Shown piece after piece: positions 7,657-16,877 of a stretch of DNA of 16,901 nt. The stretch comes from Chromera velia (lineage: Eukaryota > Sar > Chromeraceae). The position numbers and the translations under genes were made by a program. The first letter of the stretch is position 1. Each line of letters begins with the position of its first letter. Under the pieces are notes generated by a model. That model made no database searches, had not been told where the DNA came from, and saw nothing but the letters and a program-made list of their open reading frames with translations. The stretch lies in NCBI GenBank assembly GCA_018398765.1, contig JAHBMJ010002451.1, forward strand, positions 1,921-18,821, written 5' to 3'.

Positions 7657-9939
7657 TCACATGATACACTTTTTGAACACAATGGAAGGCCCAGCCTGGT
7701 CGTACTCGTCCTTCTTTATCCACATCTCCTCAAAGGTCGACAGGGAGGACAAGATGGAACCGCCAATAAAGACGGTGTCCCGACTCTCAGGCGATGTAAC
7801 GATCTTGACTCCAATGGAGTCCCTGTCTACGTCCTCGTGGTCTCCCTGAATCTGCAATTGTGCCATGGAAGGAACAGTAGAGGAGGTGTCAGAAAAGGAA
7901 AGGAAAGGCGAAACAAGATATTTGTCGACTCATGGCCAGAAGTTGCTTAGTTTTCTCTTCCTCTAATCCCTTCGTTTTGCGTCCGACTTCTCTCTGAGTT
8001 CTCTTTTTTTGAGATTCCTACTTGTTTATTGTTTATCTGTTTGTTTGACTGGCTTGTTGGTTGGTTGGTTCGTGTGCATGACCTGTTTTCCTTTCACCGC
8101 TCCTTTCCGTTTTTCCTTCTTCTTTTATTTTGTTCGTTCTTCTTTCCTTCCTTCCTCCTTGTAGGCATTTCACATTGCCTTCTTTTTTTCGCGCGCGTGC
8201 GCCCCCCCCCACCCCCCCCACCCACACACACACGCACACCTGCATGCATACACACACAAAAATTAGGGGGGGGGGGTTGCTGGGAAGTAGGCAGGCGGGC
8301 AGGCAGACAGATAGATGGACTTACCAACAGACAGAACAGCGAGACAGATCCACGAACAGATAAGCAGGCAGACAAAGTAAACGAGCAAAGCGCCCCATGC
8401 ACCTACCAGCAGAGTTTCCAGTTCCCGAGAGACCCTGTCGTCTATCCCTTTGAACATGACGGTCCCTCCCGACATCTGAACGTTTCGGTACAGGTCTCTT
8501 CGAATGTCCACGTCACACTTCATGATTGATTCGTATGTCAACTTGTGGATCCCGTCCAGCTGCCCACCGTTCAATGCCCTCGGTTGAATGCCATCCAGCT
8601 GCTGACCGTTCAATGCCTCAGAAGATTCTTTGCCGAGCAGATTCGGCTTGAACAGAGCCTCGGGGGCACGAAAGCGTTCAGAGCCGACATGGATCACGTT
8701 CCCGTCAGGCAGCTCGTAGTCAACTTTCACACTGCCCTTTTTCTCCAGCTCGTCCTCATAGTCCAACGCAACGTAGCTGCATGCAGGAGAAAGGGGAAGA
8801 AAAGGGGCAGAAGAATTCATCTGGGTGGTATCTTTCGATGCATCCATTTTGGAAAGAAAAAAAAAAAAAACAAGATACGTTCAGGAGACCAGAACAGGGA
8901 GATGCTTTCAGTCAATCACTCTTGATACGGGATGCACTTTTTCAGTTTGGAATTGCCATTTGGGAATGCGGCGACGTTTTCATACATCAAGAAAACCCTG
9001 CAGCCTCTGCTCGAATCTGACTGTCGTACAAGGGCATCAATCATGATTCGCCCTCGCAGCTCAGGTAGACGGACTTAGTCCAGGTATTTTCTCTTCCTAT
9101 TGACACCCACCCACGCACCCGAGTTTCTCCTCTATGTCCAGTGCCACCTTTTTCTCCTCCTGCGGTGTCGCGTCGAACTGCGCGACCCCGTCCTGCTCCA
9201 GGTAGGTGAGCATCAGGTTCGTGATGTCGCTCTCCCTGATGTCTGTCTTCAATACGCCCTCGGGGACTGTCTTTCCCTTCACAATCGGTGTGACCACAAT
9301 CCCGTTCTCGTCTGCAACCAACACCTCTGCGGTCTGGTCTGTCAGCAGGTAGTCACCGTGACGTATCCCCACAGACTCAGAAGAGTGGATGAGTGCGAGG
9401 GTGGCACGACTGGCAACGAAGAATGTAGGAGCATTCAGTCTTTTCAGGACGATCTCTGCCATCTCCCCCCTGCTCTCGTTTGAGGCGAAGGGCGGTGTAT
9501 CCGTGACGAGCATGGAATGCTCCTCGGGGGCCACTCTCAACAAATCACACCCGTGTTGCACCAGAACCGTCCAGAGGTCCCAATCCACAACGGCGTGGTC
9601 CTTGATCGGGTACACCAGCTTCAGTTCTTTTGCCTTGTCAAGCGCCTCCTGTCCGACAGCAACCACGCCCCCCTTCTCCCCTCCCAATCCGACGACCGAC
9701 GGGAACACCGTCTTTGCCTCGGATTTGCCAACAACGCCCACAATGGACACTCCGTCCCCCATATCGAGGACGATTGCTGGGCTTGCACGGGTGTCCAGGT
9801 TCTCATTTAGTGCAGTAACAGGCGAAGGGGTCTTTCTGGCGGCTGTGATTCCAGAGGCACGCGAGACGGCACCTGCAAGAACCAGCAGTGCCAGGAGACG
9901 GAGACAGATACGAGGATGTGTTGTTGCAACAGGCTCCAT
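7657..9939 (-). CDS. Divergent actin-like protein with N-terminal leader, three exons, about 461 aa
   Basis: Exons (minus strand) are 9939-9119, 8776-8407 and 7851-7657, with TGA at 7659-7657 and GT-AG introns (GTGCGT...TGCAG; GTAGGT...TTGCAG). Phases match. The start is ATG 9939 in ACCATGG; the only other Met before the actin fold is residue 60, inside the first phosphate loop. Residues 1-30 read as a signal peptide: basic n-region, Leu/Ala core 13-25, then SRASG. A Thr/Pro/Asn-rich stretch to about 55 follows. Actin landmarks are [47 protein letters not shown], the GGT adenine loop and IGGSIL. Family-critical residues differ: loop 1 DMGDGVSI (actin has Lys at the last position), Arg178 where actin has the catalytic Gln137, loop 2 near ADENGIVV, and a shortened DNase-binding loop. 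Residues 328-348 are an insert. It is not conventional actin; no standard Arp class is evident to me. Confidence 0.9.
8201..8276. repeat. Low-complexity C-run, CA and G-run block in actin-like intron 2
   Basis: Two C-runs separated by A are followed by CA repeats and an 11-base G-run, all inside the 555-nt intron 8406-7852. Translations of this region are low-complexity artefacts, not genes. Confidence 0.85.
8549..8617 (-). repeat. 39-bp tandem duplication inside actin-like exon 2
   Basis: Segments 8549-8578 and 8588-8617 match at 26 of 30 bases with a 39-bp period. On the coding strand they encode [13 protein letters not shown] followed by [12 protein letters not shown]. The period is a multiple of three, so the frame is kept. 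This duplication makes up the insert at residues 328-348 of the actin-like protein. Confidence 0.88.
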
Positions 9940-10430
9940 GGTTAGTGTCTCTCGTTTCCCTGACACAGTACGGATTACGGCTCAATAATAACTTTTTGGA
10001 AAAACAGAAAGGGGCTGTGAGCGCAGAACAAGACACTTGGTAACCGGACCTGGATGATCATTGAAGAATTCGGAAGTCAACCTACTCGTGGTTATTCGTC
10101 CCGGTGCAACTGCCAACTGGCCTCCGCGTAGACGGTCCCACGTACGTATGGTGGGCCGGGTTTTGTGCGAAGACCCGGGCCTGCGCGCGGGGGGGCCCGG
10201 GGGGGCGATCTCGCCGCGGTCCTATCTACTCCTACCGGGGGGGAAGGGCTGGAGCTGCGGGGCAGGGTAGGACAGGGGGGGGGCGGAGGCTAGCGGAGGC
10301 TAAGGTAGGCAAGGGCGGAGGTTTTTTCGGGCGCTCGATCAGGGCTTTCGCAGAGCGTCGGGGGAGGGGTCTGGAGCGGGGCTGGCGACCGTAAAAGTGC
10401 ATACACCCCGGCCGCCCATCATTATGCCAG
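9940..10430 (-). promoter_or_regulatory. Upstream region of the actin-like gene with a GC-rich block
   Basis: No gene is supported here. The likely promoter and 5' UTR of the actin-like gene lie here. From about 10120 to 10390 the DNA is strongly G+C-rich with long G runs, many CG dinucleotides and an imperfect palindrome at about 10154-10182 (GGGCCGGG ... CCCGGGCC). Its G-rich strand could fold into quadruplexes. No TATA box or defined start was recognised, so promoter function is inferred from position alone. Confidence 0.45.
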
Positions 10431-10915
10431 CAGACATGTGCATACCAGTATAACTAAACATGTACGAGTATGTACAAACATGTGCGAACCATATACAGTC
10501 ATGTCCATGAATTGGCATTAATTGACATGAATCGTTGATTCGTTATGCAACAAAAATAAACCAAAAAATGTTTTTCAAAAAATAATAATGATCTATAATG
10601 ATCGTTGCAGTGATCTGCATTAATCGTAACTGTCACTAAGAACAATGCACATGCACCTAATTTAATCTAATTAGATTTCAATGATTATCAAATTAAAAGC
10701 AGTGACTTAAAGTCGGAGATGAGACATGCATAACAAAAACCTTAATCATCAATTAAAGTCTAAATACTAATCTAAATAGCACTAAATATAGAACTAATCT
10801 GAACAAAATTTTTGACTATTAACACTCTATTATCTTTTTGATTTACAACGGCAAAAAAAGTCTATAAAGAAATTAAAACTTAATTTGGTTGTATGCTAGG
10901 CTAGATGCTAGGTTG

Positions 10916-10945
10916 TATACGTTATGGATTTAGTAATAACGTATA
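10916..10945. repeat. Inverted repeat, 10-bp perfect stem, 10-nt loop
   Basis: TATACGTTAT (10916-10925) and ATAACGTATA (10936-10945) are exact reverse complements around GGATTTAGTA. Function unknown. Confidence 0.75.
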
Positions 10946-10957
10946 AACAATGACAGT

Positions 10958-10979
10958 ATGTAGCTGGGCACAGCTACAT
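10958..10979. repeat. Inverted repeat, 9-bp perfect stem, 4-nt loop
   Basis: ATGTAGCTG (10958-10966) and CAGCTACAT (10971-10979) pair perfectly around GGCA, twelve bases after the previous hairpin. It is not followed by a T run that would suggest a simple terminator. Confidence 0.75.
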
Positions 10980-11160
10980 TAACCTGTAAACGATACTAGT
11001 TATGATAGTAAACAAGAACATAATTCAGAATGGTACTGCCTAGGGTACTGCATAATGTTTTCGGCAACTCTTTAGTGTGTTTGCACATGCTTCTCTAATT
11101 TGGACTCTCAATAATTTCTTACCTGTTCACAAAAAAAAACTGGGAAATGCATCGCAAATC

Positions 11161-11558
11161 GTTCGAAACATTAATTCTCTCAGCAGCTTTGCTGAAGTCT
11201 AGCACGCCCGCTCCTTGAATTCGCTGTCCATTCCCCACAGTCAGCTTTCGTTACAGCCCCAGGTGACCCCCTCATGTTAGGAGGATAAACCAGCACGCCC
11301 CGCAAAGCTGATGATGAACATTCAATCAACAACTCCTCGCACAGTCCGGAAGAGGAACCTTCGTTTCGTCTCCTCTCTGCTACTTCTCCTCCCACACCCC
11401 CTCTTGTCTGTTTCGGTCATACTCTGAATCCCACGCTGACCCATATCTCGGCCTTCTGCATCAATTAGGTGCAGACTGAAGGTCGTTGCCATTTTTTTGG
11501 CTGTGTCCGTCGGCAGAGAAGGCTAAATAACTTATTCCCCATTTCATTGCTTCCCTTC
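11161..11558. other. Region downstream of the dipeptidase gene
   Basis: No gene is supported. The dipeptidase ends at 11559 and is read leftward, so its 3' UTR should lie in the right part of this stretch. Composition is normal. No polyadenylation signal could be assigned with confidence. Confidence 0.5.
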
Positions 11559-14500
11559 TCATGCGCTGCCCGCTGCAGCAATCTCTTCCAGGTACATTCC
11601 CAGCACCTTCGCACCGTTGATGTAGTTCTCTCTGTTGATCTTCTCGTTCTGGGAGTGCGCACCGTCGTCGCTCCCTCCGATCGGGAGAAGCATGACGCTC
11701 TTCTTGGTCACCTCCTGGAAGGTGTTTGTCACAGGAATGCTCCCCCCCTCTCTGGTGAGGTCGGGTGCGACCCCGAAAACCTTTTCGATCGCCCTCCTGG
11801 CTGCCATGTAGTTGGGGTCCGAGGGGTCACTCAGCCATGCGGGGGCTCCGTTGATCATCTCCACAGTCATCGTGTTGGGGCTCTTCAGGTTCTTGAACAC
11901 AGACTCGAGGTGGGCCTTCACGTGCTTTTCCTGCTCCTGCGCATGCAAACGTTTACACAAACATGCACACACACATGCACATCCACACACACACACACAC
12001 ACATAAAGGCGCGTAGACACAGACGCACACACAAACACCATTACAAGCCACAAAAAGATCACAACGATCACATGGATCGAAACAGAAAAGCCTTCTCTCT
12101 GTCTGTGCCCCCCTCCCCCAACAGCCGGTGCCCCTCCCACTGACCTCAGGTTTCTGGTCAGGCACGAGTCTGATGGAGAACTTTCCCTTCACTTCCTTCG
12201 GGATCACCGTCTTCCCTCCGGCACCTGACCACGCCCCCTCAATCCCATGCACAGAGAGGGAAGGGAAACGCCACCAGTGAGAGAGCACACCTGCAGACAG
12301 GCACGCGCAAAAGGCAGAGAGACTCATGAACGATTCATCCAGAGGAAAGTGATCTGCCTGATTACGAATGTCCGCCTCTCGCAAAAGAGACGCATGTCAA
12401 AAACAGACACACTTCCGTTTCAGAATGGTCATGCTCAATGACTCGAGGGCTGAGCTCAACATTCATCGTCTCTGTGATCACTTCATGCTGCGGAGGGTGA
12501 ATCTATTCATCCGTCTTCATGACTTCCCCATCACCTTTTGTCAGAAAACCCCATCTCGCAGACTCCTTCGCAGCGTTCGCACTTCTCTCTGAAGATGCAA
12601 AAAAAAGGAAAGGAAGCACGCTCGCGCCAGAGAGACCAGGCAGACTGAGCGCTGTCTTTCATACAGCCAAAGGCGGAAGAGGTCAGAAGGAATGAGGACA
12701 TTCGTGAGACGGTTGGGAGAGTGTCGGACGGATGAGGAAGAACACGCGTTTTCCTCTGTCAGATCCCCCCAGGCTTATTCTTACACTGACCCTTCTTGTC
12801 GGGGAATCTCAGAGCGTTCGGAGCTCCGCACTCTGTCCTGAACTCCTCGGGATCGAAGTCGATGCTCTCGTAGAGCTTCTGCTCCTCCGCAGGGAAGGGA
12901 CGGACGGTATCCTGCAATCTTGCAAGAAGGCATAGGAGTGAGTGAGTGAGTTAGAAAGGGTGGCTCAAAAGAGAATTGCATACCCGAGCCCATATGTATG
13001 GGCCATCCATGCTCTTCTCAAGAAGGAGAGGCTGCACTCATGCACAACACGTTCGGAGGCATGAGGTGCTCCACGCGATGGATGCACACATGCAGACAGG
13101 CAGACTGATTTCTTTCTTCCTTCTCCCGAAAACAGACAGAGGGATCATGCGACATTTTTTTCTTTTTTTTCACAGACAGTCGGGCAGGCACACATAGGTA
13201 GACTGACCATGACGCCAGGGACAGCAATCGAGCCGTCATCCTTGTTCAGGGACGCCAGCAGTTTGCACATGTCGTGCATGGCCTCGTGGACGCTCCCCCC
13301 GAAGACCCCTGAGTGGAGGTCCTTCTTCGCACACTTCACAGTCACCACAAAGTAGGCCATCCCTGCATGTATTGGTATTCATGTGGAAGGTCGATTATCA
13401 TCGCGCAGAACGAAATTCGTGAAACGGAGGGAGAGACACACTGAATTGACCTCCTTCTCCAATTCGTTTGTGCACTCCGACCTTCACGAGATTCCCTTTT
13501 AAGAGTCGGAAAATCCAACGAAAGTCAACGCAAGTCCAAACCACAGTATGGTAAACAAATTGATGAATGGACGCACGGACACAAGAACAGGTGTTGCAGG
13601 GAAGCAGGCAAGGAAGGACAAAGAGAAACGAATTCCTCCCTCCACGTGCCCTTCTCTCTCCATACTACCCACCTCTCAGTCCGTAAGTCACGCAAGGCTT
13701 TCTCGGTCCCAGCCAGTAGTTGTCAGAGATGCAGGTGAAGTCAACGTCCTTAAACCTGCACGTGTCCCAGATCCACTCGACAACAAGGCGGAGAACACAA
13801 GGAAGGAAAAAAAACGGGTCTGTGTCTTGCCCAATGCCGTAGGCCAGAGCAAAGGAGCTCAATGATGGCGCTGCCCGCCCGTGAGATAAAGACAAGGAGC
13901 TCAATCGTCAAATGCACAAACTGGAAATGAAATAGACAGGGAGTCAGCCAGAGAGCGGGTGACCAAGGTGCTCACACAGGCAAGGAAAAACAATGCAAGA
14001 ACCATTAATCCCAAATCGGAGACCCCTCACATCACCAGAAGAAGCCCACTTCCCCCTCCTGTCTCAGATTCCAGATGCACCCCAGAGAGAAACCAACCAA
14101 CCAACCGACCGACCACTCGGTGTTCTTGAAGAGGAATTCGTCCAGCCCTTCCGACCCGCTCTCCTCCATTCCCTCCAGGCAGATCTTCACATTCACAGGC
14201 AGCTCCCTCCCCAGCTGCTGGTAAACCTCCACAACCCACAGCCAGGCGAGGACAGGAGCCTTGTCGTCAGTCGACCCACGGCCGTACAGTTTGCCTGAAA
14301 GGGAGAGGACAAACACAGGCAACACAAGAGCGGATGCGGGGATTGAAATTGTGGGACAAAGAGAGAGAGACGGACTTTTCGGCCAGAATCAAGGCGGGCG
14401 GTACCATGCATGCTTCCCTGTTTGGTGTTCTCTGTAGGCCTCAGTGTCATCCAATTCTCCCATGCGCACTTCATCTGAGCCCCAGTAGATCTCTCCAAGC

Positions 14501-15233
14501 GCCACGACCGCAGTCGAACCGCCTCACTGAAAAATTACAGCAAGGTGCGCACCCTCTGGTGTTTGCGTTTTCCCTGAACTGCTTCATTTCTTCCCGTTTC
14601 CCCCGCTTTGACCCAGCAAAATAAAAAAAAAAAAAGAAAGGATGAAAGAGGACAGATGACCCACCGTCGACCTCAGTGAGATTCCATGGGTCGGTGTCCC
14701 ACCCGTCCTCTTTCTCTGCGGGCTGGACGTCCAGGTGTCCGTAGACGCAGACGGTCTTCTTCTTGGGATCTTTCCCGAACCCCCCGAGGAGAATGGGGGG
14801 GAGGGGAACCACCTGCCCCCCTGGCATGGTCTGGTCTCCGATGGGGTGCAGGTCTGCGTAGCCACCCAGGCGGAGGATCTCGGTCTTGGCCCACTCCATC
14901 ATGCGGATGCACTGCAACGTGTGGGGGGGAAGAGGGGGTGGAGGGTAAGGGAAAGGAGAGGAGAGGTACCCATTCACGGACAGAGAGTGTTTCTACGATT
15001 GCGTGCAGTAGAATTCCTGGACATTCTCATGGACTCCCGGGACATGACTACGAAGAACGGGTAGAACTAGGGGGGGAGGGGGAGACGGGGTGGAAGAGAG
15101 TAACGAGTGCACGGCGACGCACCTCGGGTCGGCAGACGGGGTCAGCAGACACGGATTTGATTGCAACTGTCTCTGCCAGCGTGTCGATCCATTTCTTGCT
15201 GGAGGCATCGATTGCCTTAGTAAACTCTTCCAT
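11559..15233 (-). CDS. CNDP2: Cytosolic non-specific dipeptidase, M20 metallopeptidase, eight exons
   Basis: Exons (minus strand) are 15233-15123, 14911-14665, 14294-14117 (or -14114), 13755-13673, 13362-13208, 12911-12791, 12290-12145 and 11936-11559, ending in TGA. All phases join and give 472-473 aa; human CNDP2 is about 475. The enzyme hydrolyses dipeptides such as Cys-Gly in the cytosol using two metals. Visible family motifs are YGHLDVQP (metal His, catalytic-site Asp, near residues 96-98), GRGSTDDK (bridging Asp, 129), [12 protein letters not shown] (catalytic Glu and metal Glu, about 163-164), ISDNYWLG (metal Asp), [14 protein letters not shown] (dimer-contact His), [11 protein letters not shown] and [16 protein letters not shown], then [13 protein letters not shown] (metal His). 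No signal peptide is visible. All key residues are present, so the gene looks functional. The only uncertain junction is the exon 3 donor. Confidence 0.95.
11984..12003. repeat. CA microsatellite in dipeptidase intron 7
   Basis: About nine CA units lie in a wider CA/CATG-rich tract just inside the 3' end of the intron 12144-11937. Confidence 0.9.
14093..14114. repeat. CCAA/CCGA tetranucleotide tract at the exon 3 donor of the dipeptidase gene
   Basis: On the coding strand the tract reads GGTC twice then GGTT three times, directly at and after the 3' end of exon 3. It supplies several overlapping GT dinucleotides and so several possible splice donors. Confidence 0.8.
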
Positions 15234-15867
15234 ACTGATGACGGAGTGAACGAAAAGGAGACGAGACGGTGAGAGTTGATGCAGAAATCTATCAAAGGCA
15301 AAATTTAACCTTCCTCGAGAAATGGTGTGCTGCTAGAGCGTTCAATCTTCGCGTTCAGCTGCTAGGGTTGAGGCACTTTGAGGCAAGGGAACGAAAACTG
15401 CTGCGAATGCATTGATCACTGTTGGTAGTTGGGGTCGTTGGCTCGGAATGGAGGAGACGGACAGGACGGTATGAAAGCGCGAAAATGGTACAGAACCCTG
15501 CCTTTTGGGGTGCTACGCGAAACCCAACCTCACGCGGCCCCGGAAAGCGAAGCGGGGGGCACTTAAGGCGCCGCGGGCCGACTCCGTCTCCGCGCAAAAC
15601 ATCCCGTCTCCATGCAAGACAACCAAAGAAGTCGATCCATCAGATTCCGTTATCCATCATCTTCCGCCAGCAGTGTGTGCAGTGCTTGGAACGGTCGTAC
15701 TGCATTGTCTGATTCGGTGCTAGCTTCCTGAGACTGAGTGTGGTTTGGCCGGAAAGTTTTGAAGTACCCCACATAATTTGTGGCGGATTGTCCTTCTGAA
15801 GCAGTGCAAAGTCACACCTTCTGATAGTTGAGTTATCCCGGACACCCATCGCATCGACAGACCGAGA
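15234..15867. promoter_or_regulatory. Shared upstream region between two divergent genes
   Basis: These 634 bp separate the start codons of the dipeptidase (minus) and the acidic protein (plus). No coding region is supported inside. A GC-rich, CG-dense patch lies at about 15530-15600. A bidirectional promoter is inferred from the head-to-head layout; no core promoter element was recognised. Confidence 0.45.
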
Positions 15868-16109
15868 ATGTCTGACTCCAAGCGACAGGCTGAGGCCGAG
15901 GTGGAAGATGTTGAGGATGGAGAGGAGGAGGGAGACAAGATAGAGAAGCTTGACGCCACGAAGAAGCAGGAGGCGAAACAGCTGGATGCTATGAGGGATG
16001 CGGGGGGGAGTTCTAAGGAAACCACCTTTGAGGATTTCGAGAAGATCAAAGCGCTGCTCACGAAACTGTCGGAGAATGACATGGAACAGAAAAAGAAGAA
16101 ACAACAAAG
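15868..16109 (+). CDS. Acidic, lysine-rich small protein, first exon only (unidentified)
   Basis: ATG 15868 opens 80 codons plus two bases, ending at a GTCAGT donor (16110), the commonest donor type in this window. The product is highly charged: residues 5-25 are dominated by Glu/Asp, then Lys/Glu/Gln-rich segments (KLDATKKQEAKQLDAMRDAG; FEDFEKIKALLTKLSEN), ending KKKKQQ. The pattern suggests a disordered acidic head followed by helical or coiled-coil segments. There is no signal peptide or membrane segment. The next exon is uncertain. A strong pyrimidine tract ends in TACAG at 16200. Another possible acceptor ends at 16506 and would give a short basic tail stopping at TGA 16553. The rest may lie beyond the window. 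I do not recognise the family. Some resemblance to HYPK-type chaperones exists but is too weak to name. Confidence 0.6.
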
Positions 16110-16813
16110 GTCAGTGTACACGTTCCTTGACTTCTCGGCCTCTGTCCCCCTCTGCTCCATATTGCACCCTTGCTTTCTTCTCTTTCACCGTCTTGTACAG
16201 CTGTAGTGGCTTCTACATAGAGCTGAGTGCACGCGTGTGCGTGAGCTTCTGTCGAAATATGAGGGTGCATGTGAGTGGATGCGCGCGCATTCCGAAGACA
16301 AGATGGATGCCTGTTTGTGTGTCTGTACGTGAAAAGGAGAAAAGGGGAAAAACGAAAGACACGTGTAGTCTGTTTGTGTGTCTGTCGGAGGTAAAGAAAA
16401 AAAGAAGAAAATGGCAAGAGTCCTGGAAGAGAAAGAAAGGAGATTGCGTTTCTCCACATGTCTTGTGTGTTGTTCTTTTGCCTTTTCTTCTTTCGCATAC
16501 ATGAAGGAGGAGGATGCACAAGAGGAAAACTGCTATGACTGGGAAAATTAACTGAATGTGTGCCAGAGAGCAAAACTTGTTTCGAGACAACCAGAGGAGT
16601 GTGGCCAAAGCGAAACCCGGAAAAGGAATCAGTGAAGAAAAAGAAAAGGAGAAAGGAAAGCTGAGCTCTATCTGTCTACCTGCTTTTCTGCCTTCCTGTG
16701 AAAGAAAAATGAAGTTCTGTAATCTGTCTATTGCTGAGACGACACCCGGGGCCTTTGACTTGAGTGGGGGACGCGCTCGACGGTAGAAAAGAGAACATGA
16801 GTGTGCGGTGTGC

Positions 16814-16818
<5 letters not shown>
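16110..16818. other. Probable intron and downstream sequence of the acidic protein gene
   Basis: The DNA is pyrimidine-rich and GT-rich, like introns elsewhere in the window. Long frames here translate to low-complexity or Lys/Arg-rich strings with no domain. A possible terminal exon is 16507-16555, but its acceptor (CATGAAG) departs from the GCAG seen at eight of nine other acceptors. Confidence 0.4.
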
Positions 16819-16859
<41 letters not shown>

Positions 16860-16877
16860 TGTGCGTGTGTGTGTGTT
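16819..16877. repeat. TC microsatellite followed by GT microsatellite
   Basis: Eighteen TC units (16819-16854) are followed by a short linker and a GT/GC tract to about 16877, then G-rich GT sequence to the window end. No gene is visible after it. Confidence 0.95.

Larger units (their letters stand above)
10431..11160. other. AT-rich non-coding island with two hairpins
   Basis: Composition drops abruptly from GC-rich to AT-rich near 10400-10430 and returns to normal near 11160. No frame is convincing on either strand. ACATGT recurs at 10434, 10458 and 10478 in a ragged repeat. Two hairpins lie close together (10916-10945 and 10958-10979). The texture resembles the AT-rich DNA around the retrotransposon and may be a decayed mobile element, though no terminal repeats or target duplication could be found by eye. 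Confidence 0.5.

Noticed and set aside
7657-7668. Possible CaaX prenylation or ER-retention tail at the end of the actin-like protein (KKCIM)
   Set aside because: Cys is third from the end, not fourth, so CaaX does not apply. It is not KDEL-like or a di-lysine KKxx at the right positions. Actin itself ends in a Cys-containing tail, so this is ordinary.
8201-8276. CRISPR-like or structured repeat array
   Set aside because: These are simple C, CA and G tracts in an intron with no repeat-spacer periodicity; the sequence is eukaryotic.
8029-8529. Long plus-strand frames over the actin-like intron 2 and exon 2
   Set aside because: They are antisense to a conserved exon and otherwise translate poly-C, CA and GT tracts.
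9940-9966. Longer start for the actin-like protein upstream of 9939
   Set aside because: The only in-frame upstream initiator is a GTG at 9966, which is not a normal eukaryotic start; ATG 9939 has a strong context.
10061-10394. Plus-strand frames across the GC-rich block
   Set aside because: Gly/Arg/Pro-rich strings arise from G runs; no domain, and the block is better explained as upstream DNA of the actin-like gene.
11469-12143. A 224-codon plus-strand frame over the dipeptidase last exon
   Set aside because: It is the antisense shadow of exon 8, whose minus-strand product has the conserved metal-binding His motif; the remainder is CA-repeat translation.
7657-15233. Genome-wide ciliate-type code (TAA/TAG = Gln) in the host
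   Set aside because: All eleven exons of the actin-like and dipeptidase genes are free of in-frame TAA/TAG and use CAG/CAA for Gln. Ending in TGA alone is weak evidence.
16185-16608. Several 100-170 codon frames in the right-hand region
   Set aside because: The translations are Ser/Phe/His or Lys/Arg-rich strings from pyrimidine/purine-biased intron-like DNA, with no motif and no consistent start.
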